Below are positions 49,168 through 58,139 of a stretch of 64,000 nt of DNA, one piece after another. Each line of letters starts with the position of its first letter. Position 1 is the first letter of the stretch. Location of the stretch: positions 3,100,001-3,164,000 of the forward strand of contig NZ_CP098732.1 of NCBI RefSeq assembly GCF_023824315.1, written 5' to 3'. The translations under genes and the position numbers were made by a program. This DNA is from Acinetobacter tibetensis. Its GTDB lineage: Bacteria; Pseudomonadota; Gammaproteobacteria; Pseudomonadales; Moraxellaceae. The notes beneath the pieces were generated by a model. It saw nothing but the letters and a program-made list of their open reading frames with translations. It was not told the origin of the DNA and made no database searches.

Positions 49168-50571
49168 CTATTCAATGCGTTCGCCATGTTGACTTAAGTC
49201 GAGACCCATGCGCTCATCATCAGCTTCTACACGAATACCAATCACCACATCAATTACTTTTAGGATCACGAAAGTTAACACTGCAGAGTAAGCAATAGTC
49301 GCAAGTACACCTTCAATTTGAACCCACAATTGGCTCATCATATTTGCAGGTGCTTTATCTCCCATGATGAATTCACTGGCAAAGACTGCTGTGAGAATTG
49401 CCCCCACAATACCGCCAACACCGTGTAAACCGAAAGCATCTAATGAGTCATCTGCTTTAAGGGCACGTTTCAGACCAGTAATCCCCCAGAAACAAACCAC
49501 ACCGCCAATCAGACCCATCGCCAAGGCACCACCAACGGTCACAAAACCAGCCGCAGGAGTAATCACGACCAGACCTGCTACCGCACCAGATGCACCACCC
49601 AGTACAGATGCTTTACCGCGTACCACTTTTTCAGTAATTAACCATGCAATTGCCGCTGCCGCTGCTGCAACTTGTGTGGTGACCAGTGCATAACCTGCGG
49701 AACCATTTGCACCCAGTGCTGAACCGCCGTTAAAACCAAACCAACCGACCCATACAAGGCTTGCACCAAGAACCGTTAATGTCAGGTTATGAGGTGCCAT
49801 AGATTCACGACCTAGCCCCATACGTTTACCTAACATGTATGCAGCCACTAGCCCGGCAACACCTGAGTTAATATGTACGACTGTACCGCCTGCAAAATCA
49901 AGTGCGCCATCGTTAAATAACCAACCGCCACCCCAAACCCAGTGCGTAATTGGCGCATACACCACAACCACCCAGATCGCGATAAATGCCACAAATGCCC
50001 CAAATTTCATCCGTTCAGCAATCGAACCGCTAATAATCGCAACGGTAATAATGGCAAAAGTCATTTGGAAAATAACAAAGAGAATTTCAGGAATTGTGCC
50101 TGTTAATGCTGTGGTGGTAATCCCTGACAGCATGACTTTATCAAAACCACCAATAAAGGCATTTCCTTCAGTAAATGCAAGTGTATAACCCACAATTACC
50201 CATGCAAGGCTCACAACGGCAGCAGCAACAAAACTGTGTGCCATGGTGCTTAAGACGTTTTTCTTACGAACCATACCACCGTAGAAAAGTGCCAAACCAG
50301 GAATGGTCATTAACAAGACCAATGCGGTAGAAACTAAAATCCAAGCTGTATCACCCGTATCGAGGGTTGGTTCTTCAGCCGCAGGAGCTGCAGCTTCTTC
50401 AGTTGGAGCAGGTGTCGCAACTGCTTGTACATCTGGCGATGTCGCTGCAGTCATTTCCACTGTTGTTGTGACTTCTTCTGATGGAGCAGATGCTGTTACT
50501 TCTTCAGCCCAAGCAACAGAACCACCTAAAAGTGCGCCTGATAAACTCAGCGCGAGTAGCATTTTTTTCAT
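49168..50571 (-). CDS. amtB: Ammonium transporter AmtB
   Basis: AmtB is a trimeric inner membrane channel for ammonium, gated by GlnK. The 467-residue protein has a signal peptide (ending SVAWA), an unusual ~50-residue Ala/Thr/Glu/Pro-rich periplasmic stretch, and 11 membrane segments with DTAWILVSTALVLLMTIPGL, FYGGMVRKKNVLSTMAHSF, GGTVVHINSGVAGLVAAY and DDSLDAFGLHGVGGIVGA carrying the twin-His pore region. It lies 58 bp after glnK, the standard glnK-amtB operon, probably nitrogen-regulated through the sigma-54-like promoter at 51011-51026. Confidence 0.95.
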   Translation of the reverse strand: MKKMLLALSLSGALLGGSVAWAEEVTASAPSEEVTTTVEMTAATSPDVQAVATPAPTEEAAAPAAEEPTLDTGDTAWILVSTALVLLMTIPGLALFYGGMVRKKNVLSTMAHSFVAAAVVSLAWVIVGYTLAFTEGNAFIGGFDKVMLSGITTTALTGTIPEILFVIFQMTFAIITVAIISGSIAERMKFGAFVAFIAIWVVVVYAPITHWVWGGGWLFNDGALDFAGGTVVHINSGVAGLVAAYMLGKRMGLGRESMAPHNLTLTVLGASLVWVGWFGFNGGSALGANGSAGYALVTTQVAAAAAAIAWLITEKVVRGKASVLGGASGAVAGLVVITPAAGFVTVGGALAMGLIGGVVCFWGITGLKRALKADDSLDAFGLHGVGGIVGAILTAVFASEFIMGDKAPANMMSQLWVQIEGVLATIAYSAVLTFVILKVIDVVIGIRVEADDERMGLDLSQHGERIE

Positions 50572-50629
50572 TCGTGTCCCCCAACCTAATTTTGCGAGTT
50601 ACTCGATACTCTGCAAACTTTATGCCAAA

Positions 50630-51079
<450 letters not shown>

Positions 51080-51234
51080 TTATTTTTGTCTTTTAATCGA
51101 AGCTTAGGTCTTTAATATTCGAGATTTTTAGCCAAAAGTCGGCTATTTTTTCCAGATCGTGTCAAGGATTATTGCGATAGCACTATAGTCTCTGTCGAAG
51201 CAATGCTAAACTGCTCCCGCTCTTCTCCAGCAAT

Positions 51235-51474
51235 ATGGATAAAACAATGATTGAAACTTTATTACAAGCCATTCTAGAACAAGTAGAACAACCAAAAACT
51301 GATTTGGAACATAATTTAAGAGCCTTATTAAATGAGGCTGTCACTAAAATGGATTTAGTTTCTCGTGACGAAATTGAGCGTCAGAAAACTGCGCTTCACA
51401 ATGCCAATCAACGTTTAACCGAATTACTTCTCCAAGTCGAAGCACTCGAACAAAAAATTCAGAACAAAAAATAA
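51235..51474 (+). CDS. ubiK: Ubiquinone biosynthesis accessory factor UbiK
   Basis: A 79-residue helical protein of the UbiK (YqiC/BMFP) family, which helps the Ubi complex in ubiquinone synthesis. The C-terminal part LVSRDEIERQKTALHNANQR followed by LTELLLQVEALEQKI has the conserved VxREEFDxQxxxLxxxRxxLxxLExRVxxLE pattern and forms the coiled coil. No strong ribosome site is visible; an internal ATG at 51247 is an alternative start. comM follows 66 bp later. Confidence 0.82.
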   Translation: MDKTMIETLLQAILEQVEQPKTDLEHNLRALLNEAVTKMDLVSRDEIERQKTALHNANQRLTELLLQVEALEQKIQNKK

Positions 51475-51540
51475 GCACACTATTAGTGCAATAAAAAACC
51501 AATAACGATCAAAAATAACGCACCAAAATGGAACAACAAC

Positions 51541-53028
51541 ATGTCTTTTGCAAAAATAAATACGCGAGGGCTATTGGGGCTGCATGCCCCACTGATTGAA
51601 GTCGAAGTTCATTTAAGTCAAGGATTACCATCACTTACCATTGTAGGATTAGCAGAAGCTGCTGTTCGGGAAAGTAAAGATCGAGTCCGTTCAGCTATTA
51701 TTAATAGTGGTTTTCAGTTTCCCAGTAAACGTCTCACGATTAATCTTGCACCAGCAGATTTGCCCAAAGATGGTTCACGCCTAGATTTACCGATTGCCTT
51801 GGGCATTTTAATTGCGTCTGGACAACTTCCAGAACAAAATATCGATCATCTTGAATTTATTGGGGAATTGGCACTAGATGGTCAATTGCGCCCAACCACA
51901 GGGACTTTGAGTATTGCCATCGCGTGTCAGCAAGCGCAACACCAATTGGTTTTGCCCGAACAAAATGCATTGGAGGCAGCACAACTGCCCCATTTTGATG
52001 TGTATGCAGCAAAAAATCTCAAAGAAGTGTGCGAACACTTAAGCCAACACAAGCCGTTATCTCCTGTGCAAAAGCCTGTCGACTCACCTTTACATCGCTA
52101 TAAATTTGATCTGGCTGATGTGAAAGGACAACTCCGTCCGCGACGGGCTTTAGAAATTGCAGCAGCAGGTGGTCATTCCTTACTGTTTCGTGGCCCCCCA
52201 GGCACAGGTAAAACACTATTGGCATCGCGTTTACCCAGTATTCTTCCACCGCTCAGTTCTAGTGAAAATTTAGAAGTAGCCAGTATTTATTCTGTTGCCA
52301 ATTCGCAGCATCATTTTGGACATCGCCCTTTTCGCGCGCCACATCATACCGCTTCGGCCATTGCCTTGGTGGGTGGAGGGTCACAACCTAAACCTGGAGA
52401 AATTACTTTAGCGCATTTAGGCGTTCTGTTTTTAGATGAACTTCCTGAATTTGATCGCAAAGTCTTGGAAGTACTTAGACAGCCTTTAGAATCCAAAGAA
52501 ATTGTGATTTCTCGGGCATCCCGTCAAATGACTTATCCTGCCAATTTTCAGTTAATCGCTGCCATGAATCCTTGTCCATGTGGCTACGCGTTTAATCAAG
52601 ATCAACGTTGTCAATGTTCCACAGAGGCCATCAAACGTTATCAAAATCGAATTTCTGGTCCTCTATTAGATCGCATAGATTTGCATATTGATGTACCACC
52701 GCTTACGGTACATGAATTACAAGCACATGCACCTGCTGAAAATTCTGATCAAGTGCGTCATCGTGTGACTCAAGCCTATGAGCAACAAATTCAACGACAA
52801 AATTGTTTAAATCATGCTTTGAACCCACAGCAACTGGAACAATTTGCAGGATTGAATGAGCAAACCCAAAAAATGCTTGAATTGGCTCAACAACGTTTAA
52901 ATTTATCTGCGCGGGCTTATCATCGAGTTTTAAGAGTGGCCAGAACCATTGCTGACTTGGCAAATTCGGCTGAAATTCAAACTGGACATTTAAGTGAAGC
53001 TCTATCGTATCGGCAGCAAAGCCTTTAA
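51541..53028 (+). CDS. comM: ComM / YifB family Mg-chelatase-like AAA+ helicase, uninterrupted
   Basis: ComM is a hexameric helicase that promotes branch migration during natural transformation. The 495-residue protein has the N-terminal ChlI-like domain (SFAKINTRGLLGLHAPLIEV, GLAEAAVRESKDRVRSAI), the AAA+ core with Walker A FRGPPGTGKTLLASRL, Walker B GVLFLDELPEF, the cysteine segment AAMNPCPCGYAFNQDQRCQC, and the C-terminal LSARAYHRVLRVARTIADL. The gene is full length. It is the classic insertion point of AbaR-type resistance islands in A. baumannii, so no island is present at this site in this genome. Confidence 0.95.
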   Translation: MSFAKINTRGLLGLHAPLIEVEVHLSQGLPSLTIVGLAEAAVRESKDRVRSAIINSGFQFPSKRLTINLAPADLPKDGSRLDLPIALGILIASGQLPEQNIDHLEFIGELALDGQLRPTTGTLSIAIACQQAQHQLVLPEQNALEAAQLPHFDVYAAKNLKEVCEHLSQHKPLSPVQKPVDSPLHRYKFDLADVKGQLRPRRALEIAAAGGHSLLFRGPPGTGKTLLASRLPSILPPLSSSENLEVASIYSVANSQHHFGHRPFRAPHHTASAIALVGGGSQPKPGEITLAHLGVLFLDELPEFDRKVLEVLRQPLESKEIVISRASRQMTYPANFQLIAAMNPCPCGYAFNQDQRCQCSTEAIKRYQNRISGPLLDRIDLHIDVPPLTVHELQAHAPAENSDQVRHRVTQAYEQQIQRQNCLNHALNPQQLEQFAGLNEQTQKMLELAQQRLNLSARAYHRVLRVARTIADLANSAEIQTGHLSEALSYRQQSL

Positions 53029-53046
53029 TACGGTTAAATTCCAAAT

Positions 53047-53081
53047 AAAAAACCTCTAGTTCTTAGGACTAGAGGTTTTTT
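53047..53081. terminator. Bidirectional terminator between comM and the TorF-type porin
   Basis: AAAAAACCTCTAGT (53047-53060) pairs with ACTAGAGGTTTTTT (53068-53081) across a 7-base loop, between two convergent genes. Confidence 0.9.
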
Positions 53082-53095
53082 TAACATCCTTAAAT

Positions 53096-53866
53096 TTAGA
53101 ATGTTTTGGTTAAGGTAAAGACTGCACCTGTTTCTACGCCACGAGCAGTTGCATCATCCATAGCATCTGTATCAATATTTGTACCTATCGCTGCTAATTC
53201 AGCCGTTGCACCAGAAATTGATTTAAATGCATAGTTAACACCGACTTTCCAGTCCACATAGTTATCATCGCCGCCAAATGAATATTTGTCTTCATCATCC
53301 ACAACGGTATAGCCCACACTTGCTACACCGCCAAAACCTGTTGAACCAAATGGAACAGCGTAGCCTGCATTCACATTCCAACTGTTTGTATCTGCACCTG
53401 CATAATCATTGGTAAAGTTCACATTGGTCAGAATGCTGTCTCCTTCAGTCAGCACACTTGCGAAAGTTAATTTTCCATACAATTCGACCCAACTTAAGTC
53501 AGTTGCACTTGGATAGTTGTAATACACAACACCCACATCCAATAAAGGTTTGCTGGCAAAGCTATCCAATGTGGTTGCAAAACCCAACGATGGATCTAGT
53601 TCTAAACTTGGCGTCCCCGAACCAAAGTTTACATTGGAACCCCAAAGCCCAAAATACATACCTGAATCATGTGCAAGTGTGAATCCTGCTTGAACCGCTG
53701 GATCATTTTGAGTTTGCGACAATCCACGGAAACGATAGTCTGTTGTTACTGCTGCATTGCCGCTAAAAGAAAGACCAAATGGTGATGCTGCTTGATCATC
53801 TGCAAAGGTAAATGTTGAAGCCGCCGCAACAACCGCCATAGATAATACTTTTAATGTGAATTTCAT
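53096..53866 (-). CDS. TorF-family putative outer membrane porin
   Basis: A 256-residue outer membrane beta-barrel protein. The signal peptide (MKFTLKVLSMAVVAAASTFTFA) is followed by FGLSFSGNAAVTTDYRFRGL and SQTQNDPAVQAGFTLAHDSG, the signature of the TorF (DUF of the Gcw_chp type) family, then alternating amphipathic strands (MYFGLWGSNVNFG, LDVGVVYYNYPS, YVDWKVGVNYAFK) and a terminal Phe (FTLTKTF) as in outer membrane barrels. Start at 53866 gives the clean signal peptide. Substrate unknown. Confidence 0.85.
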   Translation of the reverse strand: MKFTLKVLSMAVVAAASTFTFADDQAASPFGLSFSGNAAVTTDYRFRGLSQTQNDPAVQAGFTLAHDSGMYFGLWGSNVNFGSGTPSLELDPSLGFATTLDSFASKPLLDVGVVYYNYPSATDLSWVELYGKLTFASVLTEGDSILTNVNFTNDYAGADTNSWNVNAGYAVPFGSTGFGGVASVGYTVVDDEDKYSFGGDDNYVDWKVGVNYAFKSISGATAELAAIGTNIDTDAMDDATARGVETGAVFTLTKTF

Positions 53867-55114
53867 TCTGAGGTTCCCCCACATCGAATTACGACGTTTT
53901 GCTGTAATTAATAAACTCAGAAATGTATTAGCAAGCGCTATGCCAACTTTAAAAAATATTTGTCACGTTGCTGTTCGCTGTCAAACATTGAGAAACTTCA
54001 GGCTGAACTATCAATTTGCATCGTGATAGGATTTTATAAACCATACGCTGTGTCTAAAAAGTTCTGAACTTCATCGGCCATACCATAAAACGACTCAACC
54101 TATCTGTAACGTAAAAAGACCGTAAATTTCATATAAAACAATAAATAACAAATACTTATAAAAATTATCTTTTACTTTTTATCAAAATTTACCAATAAGA
54201 CTGATTCATATTGATCTTCGAAATGACCTAGATCATCAGCATGGTTACTTATTTAAAAGGCTTTAGTTCAGGCGATGGGCACATCATGCAGAACATTGAT
54301 TATTTTTATATTGTTTATTTCAAAGATGGTTGATCGCTGAATAAAAACCTAGGCTTTATTTTGAGATTACCAATCATTGAAGTCGTATAAGACCCATCCC
54401 TTTATGGCATTCGCATTCTTTTCAACAGACCAAGATTCGCTTTAATCATAGTATTTCTAGACAGAAATCAGACGTCATTGATCGATGACGCATATTTCTG
54501 TTTGGCTTTTACTGCTCAGAGCACATTTGATTGGCAAAATTTGAATCAATCTGTTTTGGTTGAGTGCTCAAAATGCTTCATTTCTGTTCAAAAACAGAGT
54601 TTCACACCACAGGTTGTACAAAATACACGCACTATTACTGACCACACCTAAATTTTTAATATGCTGCGAAGCACAATTTATTCCAACATTATATGCTCGG
54701 CATTCAAAGGAAATAGCCCCGCACCTAAATGAAACATTTCTCATTTTCATTTAGAAATTAAATCTATTCATAAAAGCAAGACACAATTCGCATACAAAAT
54801 AGCCAATCAAGCCGATATTGAAGAAAAAATAAACAAAGAAAAATGTGATTTTTCTTTGTTTGATCGAAACAAAAACAGTGGAAATTTTCCATTTAATAAA
54901 ATATATTTTTATTATGAATTAATGGCTTATGTATAAAATATACTTATCCATTTCCCATCAACAATAATGTAATCTCGTCAAGTAGCTGGTAACAAGAATG
55001 AAATAAAATTAATAAAAATCTATCTTTTTTATAGATTAATTATACAATTTATTAAAATTTCGAGTTATGCCAAAAAACGAAATTCTGAATCTAACTTTTT
55101 TGAGGTTGTTTCTT
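53867..55114. other. 1.25-kb AT-rich gene-free stretch with hairpins
   Basis: No open frame here has a ribosome site and protein-like composition. Visible structure: a compound hairpin at 54461-54501 (outer arms ACAGAAAT and ATTTCTGT, inner arms CGTCAT and ATGACG), a small one at 54583-54598 (TCTGTT / AACAGA), a perfect 14-base inverted repeat at 54831-54861 (AAACAAAGAAAAAT, GTG, ATTTTTCTTTGTTT), and TGGAAA / TTTCCA near 54890. The part next to the OprD-type gene is very AT-rich, as expected for a long 5' region or an H-NS-silenced promoter. Otherwise I see nothing identifiable. Confidence 0.6.
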
Positions 55115-56455
55115 ATGCCAAAAGCGCAAAAACTTACATTAGCAGTATTAATTCAGGCTGCCCTTATTACTACAGCTTATGCAAGCGAACAAAGTGAAGC
55201 AAAAGGATTTGTAGAAGATGCTGAAGGATCAGTGTTGTTCCGCACTGGTTATTTATCTCGTGACAAAAAAAATGGCGTAGCAGATACGAGCTCAGCAGCT
55301 CAATCTGCAATGGTTAAAATTGAATCAGGCTATACTCAAGGTATCGTCGGTTTCGGTGTAGGCGTGATTGGGGATGGTTCGTTCAAATTAGGCGAAAATA
55401 ACCACGCTGGTAATGGGATGATTCCATTACACAATGATGGTGCAAAAGATGCAAATGGTCATGTTGATGCTTATGACCACTGGGCTCGTGGCGGCGGTAT
55501 TGTAAAAGCACGTATCTCTAATACTGAAGTCCGTTATGGTACTCAAGTACTTGACTTACCAGTACTTGCAAGCAACACTGCACGTTTGGTTCCAGAATAC
55601 TTTGAAGGTGTATTGGCAACGAGCCGTGAAATTAAAGGCCTTGAATTAACCGCAGGTAAATTCACCAAAAACCAATATTCAGACCAAGTAACCACTGATG
55701 GCAATGAACTAGATCGCGCTGTCGTTTGGGGTGCAAAATATAAATTTAATGATCAAATCAATGCTTCTTACTATGGTACTGACATTAAAGACCGTTTAGA
55801 ACGTCATTATATTAATACAAACTACAAGCAAGCGTTGGCAAATAATAGCTCATTAACTTATGACTTCAGCGGTTATCACACAAATTGGGATACTAAAGCT
55901 AATGGTGGTGCTTATACATATTCCCATACGACAAATGATTTAACCAACCTAAGCAACAGCATTTGGGCAATTTCTAGTACTTATAACACTGGAAACCACA
56001 ATGTGATGTTGGCTTACCAACAAAATACAGGTAATACAGGTTATGACTATGGCTTAGGTAAAGGTGTTGGCGATGGTCATCAAACAATTTACTTACCAAA
56101 CTCTTACCTTTCTGACTTTATTGGTAACGATGAAAAATCGGCTCAACTCCAATACACTTACAACTTTGCAGGTATGAATGTTCCTGGTTTAACTTGGACA
56201 ACTGCATTTGTTTATGGTTGGGATATTGATGTTGCTGGAAAAGTTGACCGTACTCAGCTAGTCACGGACGATGCTCAAGAACGTGAATTCTTTAATCAAG
56301 TGAAATATACAGTTCAATCTGGTTTTGCTAAAGATGCAAGCTTACGTTTACGTCATTCTTACTACCGTGCTAGTAAAGACTATCAAAATGATGTATACAT
56401 TGGTGATACCAACGAATGGCGTATTTGGTTAGACATCCCTGTAAAATTCTTCTAA
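55115..56455 (+). CDS. OprD-family outer membrane porin
   Basis: A 446-residue substrate-specific porin of the OprD (Occ) family that takes up small molecules such as carboxylates or basic amino acids. The signal peptide (MPKAQKLTLAVLIQAALITTAYA) precedes FVEDAEGSVLFRTGYLSRDK, a typical OprD opening; later come LAVLATSREIKGLELTAGKF-like strands and the terminal DIPVKFF, ending in Phe. The start at 55115 is chosen for the signal peptide and GAGG upstream; an ATG at 55067 would add 16 residues. It lies next to ppa, as does an OprD homologue in A. baumannii. The substrate is not evident. Confidence 0.88.
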   Translation: MPKAQKLTLAVLIQAALITTAYASEQSEAKGFVEDAEGSVLFRTGYLSRDKKNGVADTSSAAQSAMVKIESGYTQGIVGFGVGVIGDGSFKLGENNHAGNGMIPLHNDGAKDANGHVDAYDHWARGGGIVKARISNTEVRYGTQVLDLPVLASNTARLVPEYFEGVLATSREIKGLELTAGKFTKNQYSDQVTTDGNELDRAVVWGAKYKFNDQINASYYGTDIKDRLERHYINTNYKQALANNSSLTYDFSGYHTNWDTKANGGAYTYSHTTNDLTNLSNSIWAISSTYNTGNHNVMLAYQQNTGNTGYDYGLGKGVGDGHQTIYLPNSYLSDFIGNDEKSAQLQYTYNFAGMNVPGLTWTTAFVYGWDIDVAGKVDRTQLVTDDAQEREFFNQVKYTVQSGFAKDASLRLRHSYYRASKDYQNDVYIGDTNEWRIWLDIPVKFF

Positions 56456-56478
56456 TTTGAAGTCATTTTCAGAGATTT

Positions 56479-56508
56479 AAAAAAACCTGCACAATGTGCA
56501 GGTTTTTT
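56479..56508. terminator. Bidirectional terminator between the OprD-type gene and ppa
   Basis: CCTGCA (56486-56491) and TGCAGG (56497-56502), flanked by A6 and T6, form a strong hairpin between two convergent genes. Confidence 0.88.
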
Positions 56509-56556
56509 ATGGGTTCAGAAAAATAAATTCATCTAAACCCTTATTTTACTTAGAAA

Positions 56557-57081
56557 TTATTTTGCAGCTTCAATTGCTTTAAGCACTTCTTGCTTAGCAA
56601 CTTCAGAACCTTCCCAACCTGTTAACTTCACCCATTTGCCTGGCTCTAAATCTTTGTAATGAGCAAAGAAATGTTCCACTTGCTGGATTAAAAGCGGAGG
56701 AAGATCAGTATATTCCTGAATGTCTTTATAAATTGGCGTTAATTTTTCATGTGGTACAGCGATTAATTTCGCATCGATACCGCCATCATCTTCCATGTTT
56801 AATTTACCCACAGGACGGCAACGAATCACTGAACCTGGCTCAACTGGGTGCGGTGTTACAACAAGCACGTCAAGCGGGTCACCATCTTCAGACAAAGTAT
56901 TTGGTACATAACCGTAGTTCGCTGGGTAGAACATTGCTGTACCCATGAAACGGTCTACAAATAAAGCGTCAGAATCTTTATCAATTTCATATTTGATTGG
57001 CGCTGCGTTTGCAGGAATTTCAATGATGACATAAATGTCATTTGGTGCATCTTTACCCGCTGGGATATTGCTGTAGCTCAT
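56557..57081 (-). CDS. ppa: Inorganic pyrophosphatase
   Basis: Ppa hydrolyses pyrophosphate and drives biosynthetic reactions. The 174-residue family I enzyme has [40 protein letters not shown] followed by [16 protein letters not shown], and the metal-binding Asp set in [10 protein letters not shown] and [14 protein letters not shown]. Length and motifs are complete. Monocistronic. Confidence 0.97.
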   Translation of the reverse strand: MSYSNIPAGKDAPNDIYVIIEIPANAAPIKYEIDKDSDALFVDRFMGTAMFYPANYGYVPNTLSEDGDPLDVLVVTPHPVEPGSVIRCRPVGKLNMEDDGGIDAKLIAVPHEKLTPIYKDIQEYTDLPPLLIQQVEHFFAHYKDLEPGKWVKLTGWEGSEVAKQEVLKAIEAAK

Positions 57082-57193
57082 AGCATCAACTCTTTAACGA
57101 TTTAAATTATATTGAAACCGAAATTAAGGTCTTCGGTTTAATCACGGAGCGATTATACATCTGCCCCGTAAAAATAGGGAATATGCACGTTCA

Positions 57194-57592
57194 TTAGCTG
57201 AGTTTGATCACTAAAATCAGCAGTGAAATTGGACACAATAAGGACAGACACCAGACAATTGAACGCAATGTCGCCCAATTGGCCAAATAACATACCCCAT
57301 AGACGACACGTAAGACCAAATAGGCTATGCCAAAAGTCATAATCACGGCTTGGGATACCACCATATATTCCGCCATTAAAACAGCAGCAATAAATAAAGG
57401 TAATCCTTCAAAACTATTTTGTTGTGCAGCATTGGCACGTGCAGCAATACCTGTTGCCTTGTTTAAAAACTCACGCGGATATTGATTATCTCTAACCTGA
57501 AAACCACTCGTAAGTCTGGCAATAAAACTAAAGACATAAGGTAATAAACATGCAATTAAGATGAGATAGACAATACCGCTAATGCTTTGCAT
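57194..57592 (-). CDS. MAPEG family membrane protein
   Basis: A 132-residue protein with four membrane segments and the family motif in NKATGIAARANAAQQNSFEG with LPLFIAAVLMAEYM, close to the MAPEG pattern RAxxAxxNxxExxPxF. Bacterial MAPEG proteins are related to membrane glutathione transferases but their substrates are mostly unknown. The start at 57592 (MQSISGIVYLILI) begins at the first membrane segment; the frame extends to 57682 but that part overlaps the divergent upstream region. Confidence 0.82.
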   Translation of the reverse strand: MQSISGIVYLILIACLLPYVFSFIARLTSGFQVRDNQYPREFLNKATGIAARANAAQQNSFEGLPLFIAAVLMAEYMVVSQAVIMTFGIAYLVLRVVYGVCYLANWATLRSIVWCLSLLCPISLLILVIKLS

Positions 57593-57699
57593 TAATTTTG
57601 TTCTCGTGAGGAAGCAATAAGACTTATCATAACATGGCAATTCTAGAATATTTTTTGTTAAATATAGTGTTTTGATTACCAAGTCATTCGGGAATAGCT

Positions 57700-58086
57700 A
57701 TGTCATTTAATGCTGAGCAACACAAACTGTTCGATGAACTGGAAAAACAACGCCAACATCAACTGCAGATGGATCGTGTACTCGCCATTGTGTTCCCCAT
57801 TGTTGCTTTTTTACTGACCGTCATTTGTGCCAACATGAACATCTGGTCGACCGTATGTACCTTTGTTTTACTCTGGGTTGCATTTTGGGCTGTGGGCATT
57901 CGTCGCTTACCCTTATGGCATTGGGTATTGATTGCGCTTATTTATTGTTTGGCAGATAATTTTCTGAGTTATGGTAGCTTTAACCGTTCAGGTTTCAGTC
58001 GCCAATTCGGCACCATCTTTATTTTCATTGGTATTGCAGGCGTAGGCCGTCCTTATTTTGACCGCTGGCTGATGAAGAAAAAATAA
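57700..58086 (+). CDS. Small membrane protein of unknown function
   Basis: A 128-residue protein with a charged helical N-terminus (MSFNAEQHKLFDELEKQRQH) and four hydrophobic segments (about residues 28-45, 48-64, 72-87, 104-117), ending in a basic tail MKKK. I recognise no family. It is divergent from the MAPEG gene and followed by a strong terminator, which supports it being a real transcription unit. Codon use matches its neighbours. Confidence 0.7.
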   Translation: MSFNAEQHKLFDELEKQRQHQLQMDRVLAIVFPIVAFLLTVICANMNIWSTVCTFVLLWVAFWAVGIRRLPLWHWVLIALIYCLADNFLSYGSFNRSGFSRQFGTIFIFIGIAGVGRPYFDRWLMKKK

Positions 58087-58097
58087 GTGAATGGCAT

Positions 58098-58125
58098 AAA
58101 AAAAGCGCCCCAAGGCGCTTTTTTT
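58098..58125. terminator. Bidirectional terminator after the small membrane protein gene
   Basis: AAAAGCGCC (58101-58109) and GGCGCTTTT (58114-58122) with a CCAA loop and flanking A and T runs, between convergent genes. Confidence 0.9.
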
Positions 58126-58139
58126 AGACAGACTGAATC

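Noticed and set aside
52703-53044. 113-codon frame antisense to the end of comM
   Set aside because: Shadow of comM; ends past the comM stop only because of the chance reading frame.
54560-54754. Two short overlapping frames on opposite strands in the gene-free stretch
   Set aside because: Both are about 60 codons, without ribosome sites, on opposite strands of the same bases and rich in Cys/His; not protein-like.
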